From: Deltaproteobacteria bacterium | GTDB lineage: Bacteria > Desulfobacterota > DSM-4660 > Desulfatiglandales > HGW-15 | Assembly (NCBI GenBank): GCA_016926135.1 | Contig: JAFGPH010000058.1 | Location: 1 to 12,743, forward strand | Length of the DNA: 12,743 nucleotides | Direction of reading: 5' to 3' | Shown here: positions 1 through 5,076 of the stretch, piece by piece | Layout: every line of letters begins with the position of its first letter | Position numbering within the stretch: position 1 is the first letter of the stretch | Notes under the pieces: generated by a model | Seen by the model: the letters and a program-made list of their open reading frames with translations, nothing else | The model's database searches: none | Told to the model about the DNA's origin: nothing | Translations under genes and position numbers: made by a program

Positions 1-2
1 AA

Positions 3-416
3 ACGGTTGAAATCGAGTTGGGAAAGAAGGCTGTCCAAATCATCGAGGAACAGAAGAAGAAAGGCCCTTTCGTTTTCTGTAAGAAGAATGGAGATCCTTG
101 GAAGACGAATCTTCATAAACTTATGGTAAGCGCGGCCAGCAATGCCGGTGTTACCCTTCCCAAGCGTAAAGCATGGCACATCCTCCGGAGAACGTGGGCA
201 AGCCTTATGCTTCAAAACGGGTGCGATATTGAGACGCTGAGGGTGCTTGGAAACTGGAAGGATTTTTCAATGCCGATGTGGTATGCTGAGGCTGGAGATT
301 CCGACAAGAAAAGAAAGGCCCTGAACGCCATCCCTGATTTGGACCGGATAGAGAATGGAACCGTAATGGAACAACCGGGCAAGGTGGTTAACCTAAACCC
401 CCGAGAGGGCTTGTAG
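3..416 (+). CDS. Tyrosine recombinase (phage-type integrase), C-terminal part; 5' end outside window
   Basis: Catalytic C-terminal part of a site-specific tyrosine recombinase, which cuts and rejoins DNA through a covalent 3'-phosphotyrosine. The frame is open to the left window edge, so the N-terminal DNA-binding part and the first catalytic Arg/Lys are not visible. Counting from the first complete codon, the visible active-site residues are H59-x-x-R62 (in HILRRTWAS), W85 and Y94. The spacings H+3=R, R+23=W and R+32=Y equal those of P1 Cre (H289, R292, W315, Y324), with Trp in the place where most integrases have His. A charged tail of about 40 residues follows the tyrosine. The gene reads toward an orphan tRNA-Leu 3' half starting 21 bp after its stop, as expected for an integrase next to its own attachment site. 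Its base composition looks less GC-rich than the genes to the right, consistent with transfer. Confidence 0.9.
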   Translation, partial: TVEIELGKKAVQIIEEQKKKGPFVFCKKNGDPWKTNLHKLMVSAASNAGVTLPKRKAWHILRRTWASLMLQNGCDIETLRVLGNWKDFSMPMWYAEAGDSDKKRKALNAIPDLDRIENGTVMEQPGKVVNLNPREGL

Positions 417-437
417 AAATATCGGGGATTGGCTATC

Positions 438-493
438 CTCAAAATCCAGTGGAACTTTGTTCCGTGTCGGTTCGATTCCGACCTCCGGCACCA
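438..493 (+). other. Orphan 3' half of tRNA-Leu(CAA): putative attachment site (att) of an integrated element
   Basis: The segment folds as the 3' part of a class II tRNA: anticodon loop CTCAAAA (438-444, anticodon CAA at 440-442), 3' anticodon strand TCCAG (445-449), long variable arm GGAAC-TTT-GTTCC (451-463), T arm GTCGG-TTCGATT-CCGAC (466-482), 3' acceptor strand CTCCGGC (483-489), discriminator A490 and CCA (491-493). The 5' half is missing: no GCCGGAG acceptor strand or D arm lies upstream, and the five bases before the loop (CTATC) pair with the 3' strand at only two positions. The break falls at the anticodon loop, a known crossover position of tRNA-targeting tyrosine recombinases, and an integrase gene ends 21 bp upstream. 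It is inferred to be the displaced tRNA 3' end left by integration; the intact gene should lie at the other end of the element. Confidence 0.85.
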
Positions 494-496
494 GAG

Positions 497-537
497 AAAA
501 ATCGAGGCTTGGTGGATTCTCTCACCGGGCCTTTTTC
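497..537. terminator. Bidirectional rho-independent terminator
   Basis: A 10-bp stem (505-514 AGGCTTGGTG with 523-532 CACCGGGCCT, two G-T wobbles on the plus-strand RNA) closes an 8-nt loop. It is followed by TTTTT (532-536) on the plus strand and, three bases beyond the stem, by TTTTT on the minus strand (complement of 497-501). It fits the original tRNA-Leu gene's terminator on one side and the end of the vapBC transcript on the other. Confidence 0.75.
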
Positions 538-588
538 ATTCCGCCGCGAAGCGCCAGTGCCGCGTCCCATAAGGACCTTAATATGTTG

Positions 589-1002
589 TCACCCCACCGC
601 TTCGATTCGATCCCGGAGTTTGGTTACCCAAGTGGTGGTGGTTTTTTCAGCAGTGATCAGCGGGATATCCCTGGACAGACAAAGGCTGATATAAACGGCA
701 TCGTAAGCGGTTGCCCCATACTGGAGTGCAATGTCCAGAATACTCTTCTCTTCCGGGTCTGCCCTTTCCAGCGGCGTATCCATGTGAAGTTCATAGATCT
801 CCCGTGCCAGGTCTCGCGGCAATTCGCGCCGCTGAACCAGGGTTCGCAGAACATTGGCAAACTCCCAGTAATGCAGCGACGGCACGATGAGAACGACTTT
901 GCCGCTCAGCAGTCGCTCCTGCCACGCCCTGGCAGAAGTCGAGAATACCTCCTCCAGGTACCACGCGACGGCAATGCTGGTGTCCAAAACATAAGCATTC
1001 AC
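589..1002 (-). CDS. vapC: VapC-family PIN-domain ribonuclease toxin
   Basis: PIN-domain endoribonuclease of 137 aa, the usual VapC length; the toxin half of a type II toxin-antitoxin pair. PIN-domain acidic residues are recognisable in order: D7 (VLDTS), E47 (HYWEFANVL), D101 (AYDAVYISL) and E119 (LITAEK, where Asp is more usual). Members of the family bind Mg2+/Mn2+ through these residues and cleave tRNA or rRNA; the target of this one cannot be read from the sequence. The GTG start (1002-1000) overlaps the TGA stop of the upstream antitoxin gene in the four bases GTGA, so translation is probably coupled and the operon order is antitoxin then toxin. The transcript should end at the bidirectional terminator beyond 537. 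All key residues and full length are present, so it appears intact. Confidence 0.88.
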   Translation of the reverse strand: MNAYVLDTSIAVAWYLEEVFSTSARAWQERLLSGKVVLIVPSLHYWEFANVLRTLVQRRELPRDLAREIYELHMDTPLERADPEEKSILDIALQYGATAYDAVYISLCLSRDIPLITAEKTTTTWVTKLRDRIEAVG

Positions 1003-1238
1003 CGGAGGTCACGGTCCTTTCGGAGAATATCGCGGCTGTCACTTCGGAGTCTAAGCGATTTGGTTCTGTGGCGAATGCTTTGAAGACGCTCCTTGTACGT
1101 GGACCGCCGCCGCTCCTCTACTTTCATCGCCACAAAGGCAGCCAACGCTTCCTCAACCAGCGCACGCTTAGTCCTGGCTTTTGAGTGCTTTTGTGCCTCG
1201 GCGAGCAACTCGTCATTAAGTTCGATGTTCGTTCTCAT
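999..1238 (-). CDS. vapB: VapB-type ribbon-helix-helix antitoxin
   Basis: Antitoxin of 79 aa. The N-terminus MRTNIELNDELLAEA is the classic short DNA-binding segment of VapB antitoxins, followed by a helix pair (to about residue 40) and a basic, flexible C-terminal tail that would wrap over the PIN toxin. I chose the ATG at 1238 because the conserved motif begins there; an in-frame ATG at 1259 would add seven atypical residues. Neither has a Shine-Dalgarno sequence. A good promoter and a perfect inverted repeat lie directly upstream, so the VapBC complex probably represses its own operon, as is established for this family. The stop overlaps the vapC start by four bases. The pair sits just outside an integrase/tRNA junction, a common setting for such systems. 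Confidence 0.87.
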   Translation of the reverse strand: MRTNIELNDELLAEAQKHSKARTKRALVEEALAAFVAMKVEERRRSTYKERLQSIRHRTKSLRLRSDSRDILRKDRDLR

Positions 1239-1275
1239 GTGTATGAGAATACACCTCATGTATTTTATGTGTCAA
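1239..1275 (-). promoter_or_regulatory. vapBC promoter with overlapping operator palindrome
   Basis: On the minus strand, -35 TTGACA (1275-1270, perfect) is followed by an 18-bp spacer and -10 TATTCT (1251-1246, 4/6). A perfect inverted repeat, GTGTAT-GAGA-ATACAC (1239-1254), covers the -10 and reaches the base next to the vapB ATG at 1238. This is a typical autoregulatory arrangement. The predicted transcription start is at or within a base or two of the ATG, implying a leaderless mRNA. An alternative -10, TAAAAT (1267-1262), has only a weak -35. Confidence 0.6.
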
Positions 1276-1408
1276 GACGGAAACAAACGCTTCTTTCGGT
1301 GGCTTTGGCGTTGGGTGCTTCAGAGGCGATCGAGATTTGGCTTCGCGCACAGAGTGCGGATATGTGGGCGAGGAAGACCATGCTCGTAGTCAGGAAGAGG
1401 TGGGGGGA
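1260..1408. other. Intergenic region between vapB and the MNT-HEPN gene
   Basis: Apart from the vapB -35 element (1270-1275), nothing convincing is seen. Short frames cross it on both strands but without ribosome sites or family motifs. Confidence 0.5.
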
Positions 1409-2167
1409 CTACTCTGGAACCTGTTCCACCTGATCCCTCGCAAGTCCGACAAGTCTCTCAGCAAGATCCAGGACAGCAGTAGCGTTCTCGGCCGTTAGGG
1501 TTGCGTCCGGCCTGTATCTTGCCTCGTTTCGGAGTTTGAGGCCCACATTGAGGTCACGACCCAGTTCCCTGTCTACAACACCGGCTTTCACATAGAGCTG
1601 GCCGAACACGGCCACAACGCCTCCATGGCTGCCGGGGAGATCATCCTGTTTCAGCAGAATCAGCGCCTTGGCAGCCAGTTCCGCCGCGTTGTAACCCGCA
1701 TCCACGGAAAGGCGCACCCGGTTGTTGCGCAACACCTCACGGGCGGAGTCGAGATATTCATCACAGAGCCCGAGAATGCTCTCCGCCATTGCCTTTTTGA
1801 GCTGTGTCTTTTCCATGGAGTACACCTCGATCCCGTGCTGGAGGACATGATAAACGAAGTAATCCCTGGGAGAGATGAGATCCGCTATGCCGGCAGTCAC
1901 CACCTCTAAAGGGGTCCCGGACTCGACCATGAAGTCATGGACGTGATCCATCAGCGCTTTCTCTGTGCATGCGCCGTCAGCAGTAAGGACCATCACATCA
2001 ACATCTGAGGATTCAGTGGCCGACCCCCTGGCCTGGCTGCCGAAAAGAATAATCTTGACGACACGGTCTGCGACTTCGGTCTTGAGAAGGTGATCTTTCA
2101 GCGCCTCGATCGATGCCTTGACCCTCAAGTCGTTTTTCTGTCCGGGTTCGGGGTATGAGTCTGTCAA
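1409..2167 (-). CDS. Fused minimal nucleotidyltransferase (MNT) - HEPN domain protein
   Basis: A 252-aa single chain combining two domains normally encoded by adjacent genes in HEPN/MNT toxin-antitoxin systems. The N-terminal half has the polymerase-beta-type signature GSQARGS (about 43-49) with D55 and D57 (SSDVDV), and E88 in a following strand (TPLEVVTA) as a possible third carboxylate. In studied systems such MNT domains AMPylate the HEPN partner. The C-terminal half (about 125-244) is a helical HEPN domain with AAELAAKAL, SHGGV and a terminal RNEARY segment. The canonical HEPN RNase motif R-x4-6-H is not seen. Several TTG starts are possible (2185, 2167, 2128); 2167 has GAAGG nine bases upstream and is preferred. 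It may be a self-contained toxin-antitoxin fusion or a catalytic nucleotidyltransferase such as an antibiotic-modifying enzyme. Confidence 0.8.
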   Translation of the reverse strand: MTDSYPEPGQKNDLRVKASIEALKDHLLKTEVADRVVKIILFGSQARGSATESSDVDVMVLTADGACTEKALMDHVHDFMVESGTPLEVVTAGIADLISPRDYFVYHVLQHGIEVYSMEKTQLKKAMAESILGLCDEYLDSAREVLRNNRVRLSVDAGYNAAELAAKALILLKQDDLPGSHGGVVAVFGQLYVKAGVVDRELGRDLNVGLKLRNEARYRPDATLTAENATAVLDLAERLVGLARDQVEQVPE

Positions 2168-2370
2168 ATCTGTGGCCCTTCGCAAATTCAGCCTATCAAG
2201 GTTACGTTAGACAATAGTTCCTGTCGTCGATCACATGACCGAAAACGCTATAGAAACCGACAAGGTGTAAGCAGGAACGAAAACAGAGTAACGCACGGAA
2301 GGGGTTTGGTCAAGGGCGCTTTTGAAGCCAGCCCTGCACTTCCAGGGGGAAAAGGGAAGGGGATTGTTGG
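2168..2370. other. Intergenic region upstream of the MNT-HEPN gene
   Basis: This region must hold the promoter of the MNT-HEPN gene, unless it is read from the MFS gene upstream, but no pair of good -35/-10 boxes stands out. A short stem CCCTG-GAAGTG-CAGGG (minus strand, 2333-2348) lies after the MFS stop without a T-run. Confidence 0.4.
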
Positions 2371-3582
2371 CTAGTCCCGCCGGCCCCATAGCCATATGGA
2401 GCAGACCATCGTGGTTACGAAGATAAAGACGCCGGAGATGCTGAAGGCCGAGAAAAAGCCCATCCGGTCGATGAGGTAGCCGATGAGCGGCGCCAGCACA
2501 CCACCGCCCTCCATGCTGCTGAAGTAGTATATGCCCAGTATCATCGAGCGGTTGTGTGCCGAAGTCTGCCCCACGATGTAGACCTCGGACACAGGCATAC
2601 GCACATAGCTGACCATGCCGAGAAGAAGCATCAAGACACCGAGGACGACCTTATACGGCACCACGCCAAAGAGGAAGATAATGGGCCCGGCGACGAAGCA
2701 CACGGCCAGGATCAGGGGCACGGCGCCCCATCGGTCGGAGAAGTGACCCGCGAGGGGACCGGTCCACAAACCGGTCACGTAGTATATGGCGATGAATGCC
2801 GCGGCCGTCTCTTCACTCGCGCTGAACCTGTCCACGATATATAGGGGTGTAAAGGAGAGCACGGAAAACATCACGGCCTGGGTCAGGGTGCTCAACGTAA
2901 TGAATACAACGAGGCGGCGCAGCCGTCCCGGTTCGGCCGGCGCATCAGCCTGGGCCCCCGGGGCGCCGGCAGCCCCTTTTTTTGCGGTTATACGGCCCAG
3001 GGCGATGTAGAAGAAGATTCCGAAGAGAATGGTCGGGGCCGCCAGCCCCATGAAAGCACCCCGCCAGCCCCAGAAAGCGGCGATACCTGCGGCGATGATC
3101 GGGGCCAGGAAATAGCTGGCACTGCCGCCTATCATGTGGAGCCCCAGTCCCCGACCCAGTTTTTTTGGTTCCACCGCCGCCGCTATAACGGGCGGCGCGG
3201 CCGGATGATAGCCGCCCCCCATCAGCCCCATCAGCCCCATGAATGTGATAAGTGCCCAGTAGGTGGGCGCCAGCCCCACCAGAAACCCGGCCACCGCCAC
3301 GCCGCAGATACCGATGGTGATCATGATGCGCGCACCGACTCGGTCGGTAATCCAACCCGCCGGCACCTGTCCGATGCCATAAGCCAGGTTGAAGGCCGAG
3401 ACCACCAGCCCGGCTCGGGTATAGTCCAGGCCAAAATCCGACCGAATCATGGGCAGCAATGGGATCGGCAATGCCGTCAGCAGATGGTGCCCGAAATGGC
3501 CCAGGACAAATAGCGGCAGCATCCCGGTGAAAAGCCCCCGCCAGCCAGCAGGCCCCAGAAAGTTCGCTTTTGAAGGTTTCAT
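2371..3582 (-). CDS. Major facilitator superfamily transporter
   Basis: Inner-membrane secondary transporter of 403 aa with the layout of a 12-helix MFS protein: two six-helix halves separated by a polar Ala/Pro/Lys-rich loop at about 196-223. The loop between helices 2 and 3 carries an MFS motif A-like segment, GWITDRVGARI (76-86), and the matching loop in the second half reads GHFSDRWGA (279-287). Substrate is not predictable. The frame is open up to 3780, but the extra 66 residues have no membrane or family character, and a strong promoter sits between them and the ATG at 3582, so I reject that extension. There is no Shine-Dalgarno before 3582. A second possible ATG at 3522 would remove 20 residues just before the first helix and remains an alternative. 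No clear terminator follows the stop. Confidence 0.85.
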   Translation of the reverse strand: MKPSKANFLGPAGWRGLFTGMLPLFVLGHFGHHLLTALPIPLLPMIRSDFGLDYTRAGLVVSAFNLAYGIGQVPAGWITDRVGARIMITIGICGVAVAGFLVGLAPTYWALITFMGLMGLMGGGYHPAAPPVIAAAVEPKKLGRGLGLHMIGGSASYFLAPIIAAGIAAFWGWRGAFMGLAAPTILFGIFFYIALGRITAKKGAAGAPGAQADAPAEPGRLRRLVVFITLSTLTQAVMFSVLSFTPLYIVDRFSASEETAAAFIAIYYVTGLWTGPLAGHFSDRWGAVPLILAVCFVAGPIIFLFGVVPYKVVLGVLMLLLGMVSYVRMPVSEVYIVGQTSAHNRSMILGIYYFSSMEGGGVLAPLIGYLIDRMGFFSAFSISGVFIFVTTMVCSIWLWGRRD

Positions 3583-3591
3583 GAAACGGGG

Positions 3592-3620
3592 ACTATAGAA
3601 TGTTCGGCGCACACTGGCAA
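3592..3620 (-). promoter_or_regulatory. Sigma70-type promoter of the MFS gene, near-leaderless
   Basis: On the minus strand, TTGCCA (3620-3615, 5/6) is followed by 17 bp and TATAGT (3597-3592, 5/6). Only nine bases separate the -10 from the ATG at 3582, so the predicted mRNA would have a leader of about 0-4 nt. Confidence 0.6.
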
Positions 3621-3842
3621 GTGGTTCATGCTCACAGCAGAGTGTTGAAGAAGGAGCCAGGTTCTGGAACTGCCGATTGCACCTGATGCCTGCTGGTGAA
3701 CCGCGCAATCCCCTAACCAGTTGGTTTTCCCGGAAGGGAAGAAAGTTGACGGTGGATTTGGGCCCTTCAAGGAAAAACAACGGGATTGGTCTCCGATGCT
3801 TGGTCGGTTTGCAGGCAAGGTGGTGGGCTTTGCTTTGGCGCT
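3621..3842. other. Intergenic region without a convincing gene
   Basis: This stretch lies between the STAS gene and the MFS promoter. The open frames that cross it on both strands lack ribosome binding sites, start motifs and protein-like composition. I see no clear terminator for the upstream cluster. Confidence 0.5.
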
Positions 3843-4115
3843 TCAGGCTGCGAACGCGGCTTCATGCTTTCCGATGAAGATGATTTTGCCCAACCGGAGT
3901 TTCAGGACGGAGAGATTGGCGTGGAGCACGTCCCGGCCAAAGGGAGACACACGCCTCAGCCCGCTCGTGTCCACGAGAATTCGTTGCGTTTCCTCGATGT
4001 TCCTGCCTATGGCATTCAGCAGGACATGGGCCGAGGAGCCGTCAAAGTCGCCCTTCAGACCGATGTGAAGGTCGCCGTTTTTGCGCTGAAACCGGATTGT
4101 GAAGTTGGACGCCAT
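3843..4115 (-). CDS. Stand-alone STAS-domain protein (anti-sigma factor antagonist-like), atypical phosphorylation site
   Basis: A 90-aa protein that is essentially one STAS domain: strand FTIRF, strand DLHIGLKGDF, helix, strand RILVDTSGL (46-53), then VSPFGRDVL (56-64) and a final strand KIIFIG. In SpoIIAA-type antagonists the loop after the third strand is D-S-[ST]-G, with a serine phosphorylated by an anti-sigma kinase. Here that position reads S-P-F-G (57-60), so the usual phospho-switch seems absent. The ATG at 4115 has GGAGG at a good distance; the longer frame start (4157) does not. It lies 42 bp after the receiver-only regulator and is probably the last gene of that operon. It might act as a binding module in a partner-switching pathway, but no kinase or sigma factor is encoded in the window. 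Confidence 0.75.
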   Translation of the reverse strand: MASNFTIRFQRKNGDLHIGLKGDFDGSSAHVLLNAIGRNIEETQRILVDTSGLRRVSPFGRDVLHANLSVLKLRLGKIIFIGKHEAAFAA

Positions 4116-4157
4116 GAGGATGCCTCCTTTCCCGCGATCATGTGAGTCAAGAGCCAT

Positions 4158-4610
4158 CTAATGCATATCCTGCCACGAAAACCCCATCTGATTCGTGGGG
4201 ACGACCGATCCCCGTTCAGGGGCCTCTCCACGAACAGCGGCAGAGGGGGCTTGGAACCCACCTGCGAGGGCCATCCTTATTCTGAGCTTCAGGTCCGCTA
4301 AATTAGGGCTTTTCACAACGTAGTAATCGGCGGCAATCGACTTCAGGTCGTATTTGAAAGAAGGGTAGGCCGTGCACAGAACAACGGGCAGATCGTAATA
4401 GGTGTTCCGGATGTCCTGGAGAAGATCGAGGCCGTTCGACTGACCCAACCGGATGTCCAGGAGGATGAGATCGGGTCGCGTTTCCTCAATGAGCGATATG
4501 GCTTGAGAGCCATCCCCGGTTGTGATCACCTCGTATCCTTCCTCTGAGAGTTCTTCGGAAAAAAGGATCCGGATCGACTCCTCATCGTCCACCACAAGAA
4601 TCCTATTCAT
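4158..4610 (-). CDS. Receiver-only (CheY/Spo0F-like) response regulator
   Basis: A 150-aa protein with one receiver domain (residues 2 to about 118) and a polar tail of about 30 residues with no output domain. All phosphorylation-site residues are present: acidic pair D8/D9 (VVDDEES), phospho-acceptor D52 (LILLDIRLG), T80 (LCTAY) and K100 (VVKSP). Such proteins relay phosphate or act through protein contacts. The ATG at 4610 has GGAGG just upstream. The frame is open further (to 4715), but that extension overlaps a small gene in another frame whose stop lies inside this start (ATGAATAG), so the shorter form is right. A STAS gene follows 42 bp downstream. The nearby three-PAS kinase is a candidate phosphodonor by proximity only. 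Confidence 0.88.
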   Translation of the reverse strand: MNRILVVDDEESIRILFSEELSEEGYEVITTGDGSQAISLIEETRPDLILLDIRLGQSNGLDLLQDIRNTYYDLPVVLCTAYPSFKYDLKSIAADYYVVKSPNLADLKLRIRMALAGGFQAPSAAVRGEAPERGSVVPTNQMGFSWQDMH

Positions 4611-4764
4611 CTCTCCTCCGGGTTGTCGCGTCTTCCATCGTGGAATCGCGTCTCGATTGAATCTCGATTTCGCAGTCGGGAAACAGGATGCGAAGACATC
4701 TGACCAGAAGCTCATTGATCTGATCTTCTTGGGATGGCTTGGAGAGGAGAAAGATTCTTTCCAA
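4603..4764 (-). CDS. Small protein of 53 aa of unknown function, coupled to the receiver gene
   Basis: A short frame that fills the gap between its neighbours and reads like protein. It starts MERIFLLSKPSQEDQ, continues with a Leu-rich helix-like segment containing RILFPDCEIEI (25-35), and ends in a charged tail. The start is probably TTG at 4764, with AGAGG six bases upstream. An in-frame TTG at 4779 would overlap the TGA of the preceding gene (TTGA) and give 58 aa. The TAG stop lies within the first three codons of the receiver gene (ATGAATAG), so translation is very likely coupled. I know no function. A structured small partner of the receiver or STAS protein is a guess from position alone. 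The main evidence is exact packing between two genes plus sensible composition. Confidence 0.6.
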   Translation of the reverse strand: MERIFLLSKPSQEDQINELLVRCLRILFPDCEIEIQSRRDSTMEDATTRRRDE

Positions 4765-4775
4765 TTCGGGCCTCT

Positions 4776-5024
4776 TCAAGGTTCAAGGCGTTTGCCTTCC
4801 AGGCAGTAGGGACGCCACCAACAGTCCATTTCAGGGCATTCCCCCTGCGGCCTTCGGAAACAGTCGGGGTTTCCCTCGGCACGCTGAATGCTTCTGACCA
4901 GGACCGTCATGTCCACAAAGCTTGTTCTCCGGACGGCGGGGTCTCTCACGCGGGCGGGTGTCGTCGTTCCCTCTCGGTCGCTGATTTGGCCTTCGGATGT
5001 GCTTAACCTGTCTGGATATGCCAT
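4776..5024 (-). CDS. Small four-cysteine protein of 82 aa, possibly metal-binding
   Basis: An 82-aa protein of unknown function. The first 38 residues are polar and probably disordered (DREGTTTPARVRDPA). Then comes VDMTVLVRSIQRAEGNPDCF and a C-terminal cluster, C55-x7-C63-x4-C68-x5-C74, which includes DCWWRPYC. Four regularly spaced cysteines in a small aromatic-rich domain suggest a zinc or other metal site, or disulfides if exported; no signal peptide is seen, so a cytoplasmic metal site is more likely. The ATG at 5024 has AGGAG eight bases upstream. Its stop overlaps, or lies 11 nt before, the start of the 53-aa gene, which in turn overlaps the receiver gene, so it heads a compact four-gene operon. 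I recognise no named family with certainty. Confidence 0.72.
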   Translation of the reverse strand: MAYPDRLSTSEGQISDREGTTTPARVRDPAVRRTSFVDMTVLVRSIQRAEGNPDCFRRPQGECPEMDCWWRPYCLEGKRLEP

Positions 5025-5055
5025 AGTGGGTCTCCTCGTTCATCCAGTTTCCTTG

Positions 5056-5072
5056 GAACCGAATAAGGGTTC
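5056..5072. repeat. Short inverted repeat upstream of the four-cysteine protein gene
   Basis: GAACC (5056-5060) and GGTTC (5068-5072) form a 5-bp inverted repeat with a 7-bp spacer, in the leader 32-48 bp upstream of the ATG at 5024. It could be an operator or leader hairpin; alone it is weak evidence. Confidence 0.3.
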
Positions 5073-5076
5073 ATCT

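Noticed and set aside
405..493. A complete tRNA gene ending at the CCA at 491-493
   Set aside because: No 5' acceptor strand (GCCGGAG), D arm or 5' anticodon strand exists upstream; only the 3' half from the anticodon loop is present.
457..1083. Plus-strand 208-aa open frame
   Set aside because: It runs antisense through vapC, whose PIN motifs, GTGA coupling and antitoxin partner are convincing; the plus-strand product has no domain character.
1185..1433. Plus-strand 82-aa frame across the vapB promoter
   Set aside because: It overlaps vapB antisense, has no ribosome site, and the part beyond vapB shows no recognisable motif.
3583..3780. N-terminal 66-residue extension of the MFS protein
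   Set aside because: Non-membrane, non-family sequence with no ribosome site, and a strong promoter lies inside it.
4611..4715. 35-residue extension of the receiver-only regulator
   Set aside because: The ATG at 4610 has GGAGG and starts the receiver fold; the extension overlaps the small gene in another frame.
4831..5043. 70-aa minus-strand frame overlapping the four-cysteine gene
   Set aside because: Out-of-frame shadow rich in Arg/Pro; the other frame has the ribosome site and the regular cysteine motif.
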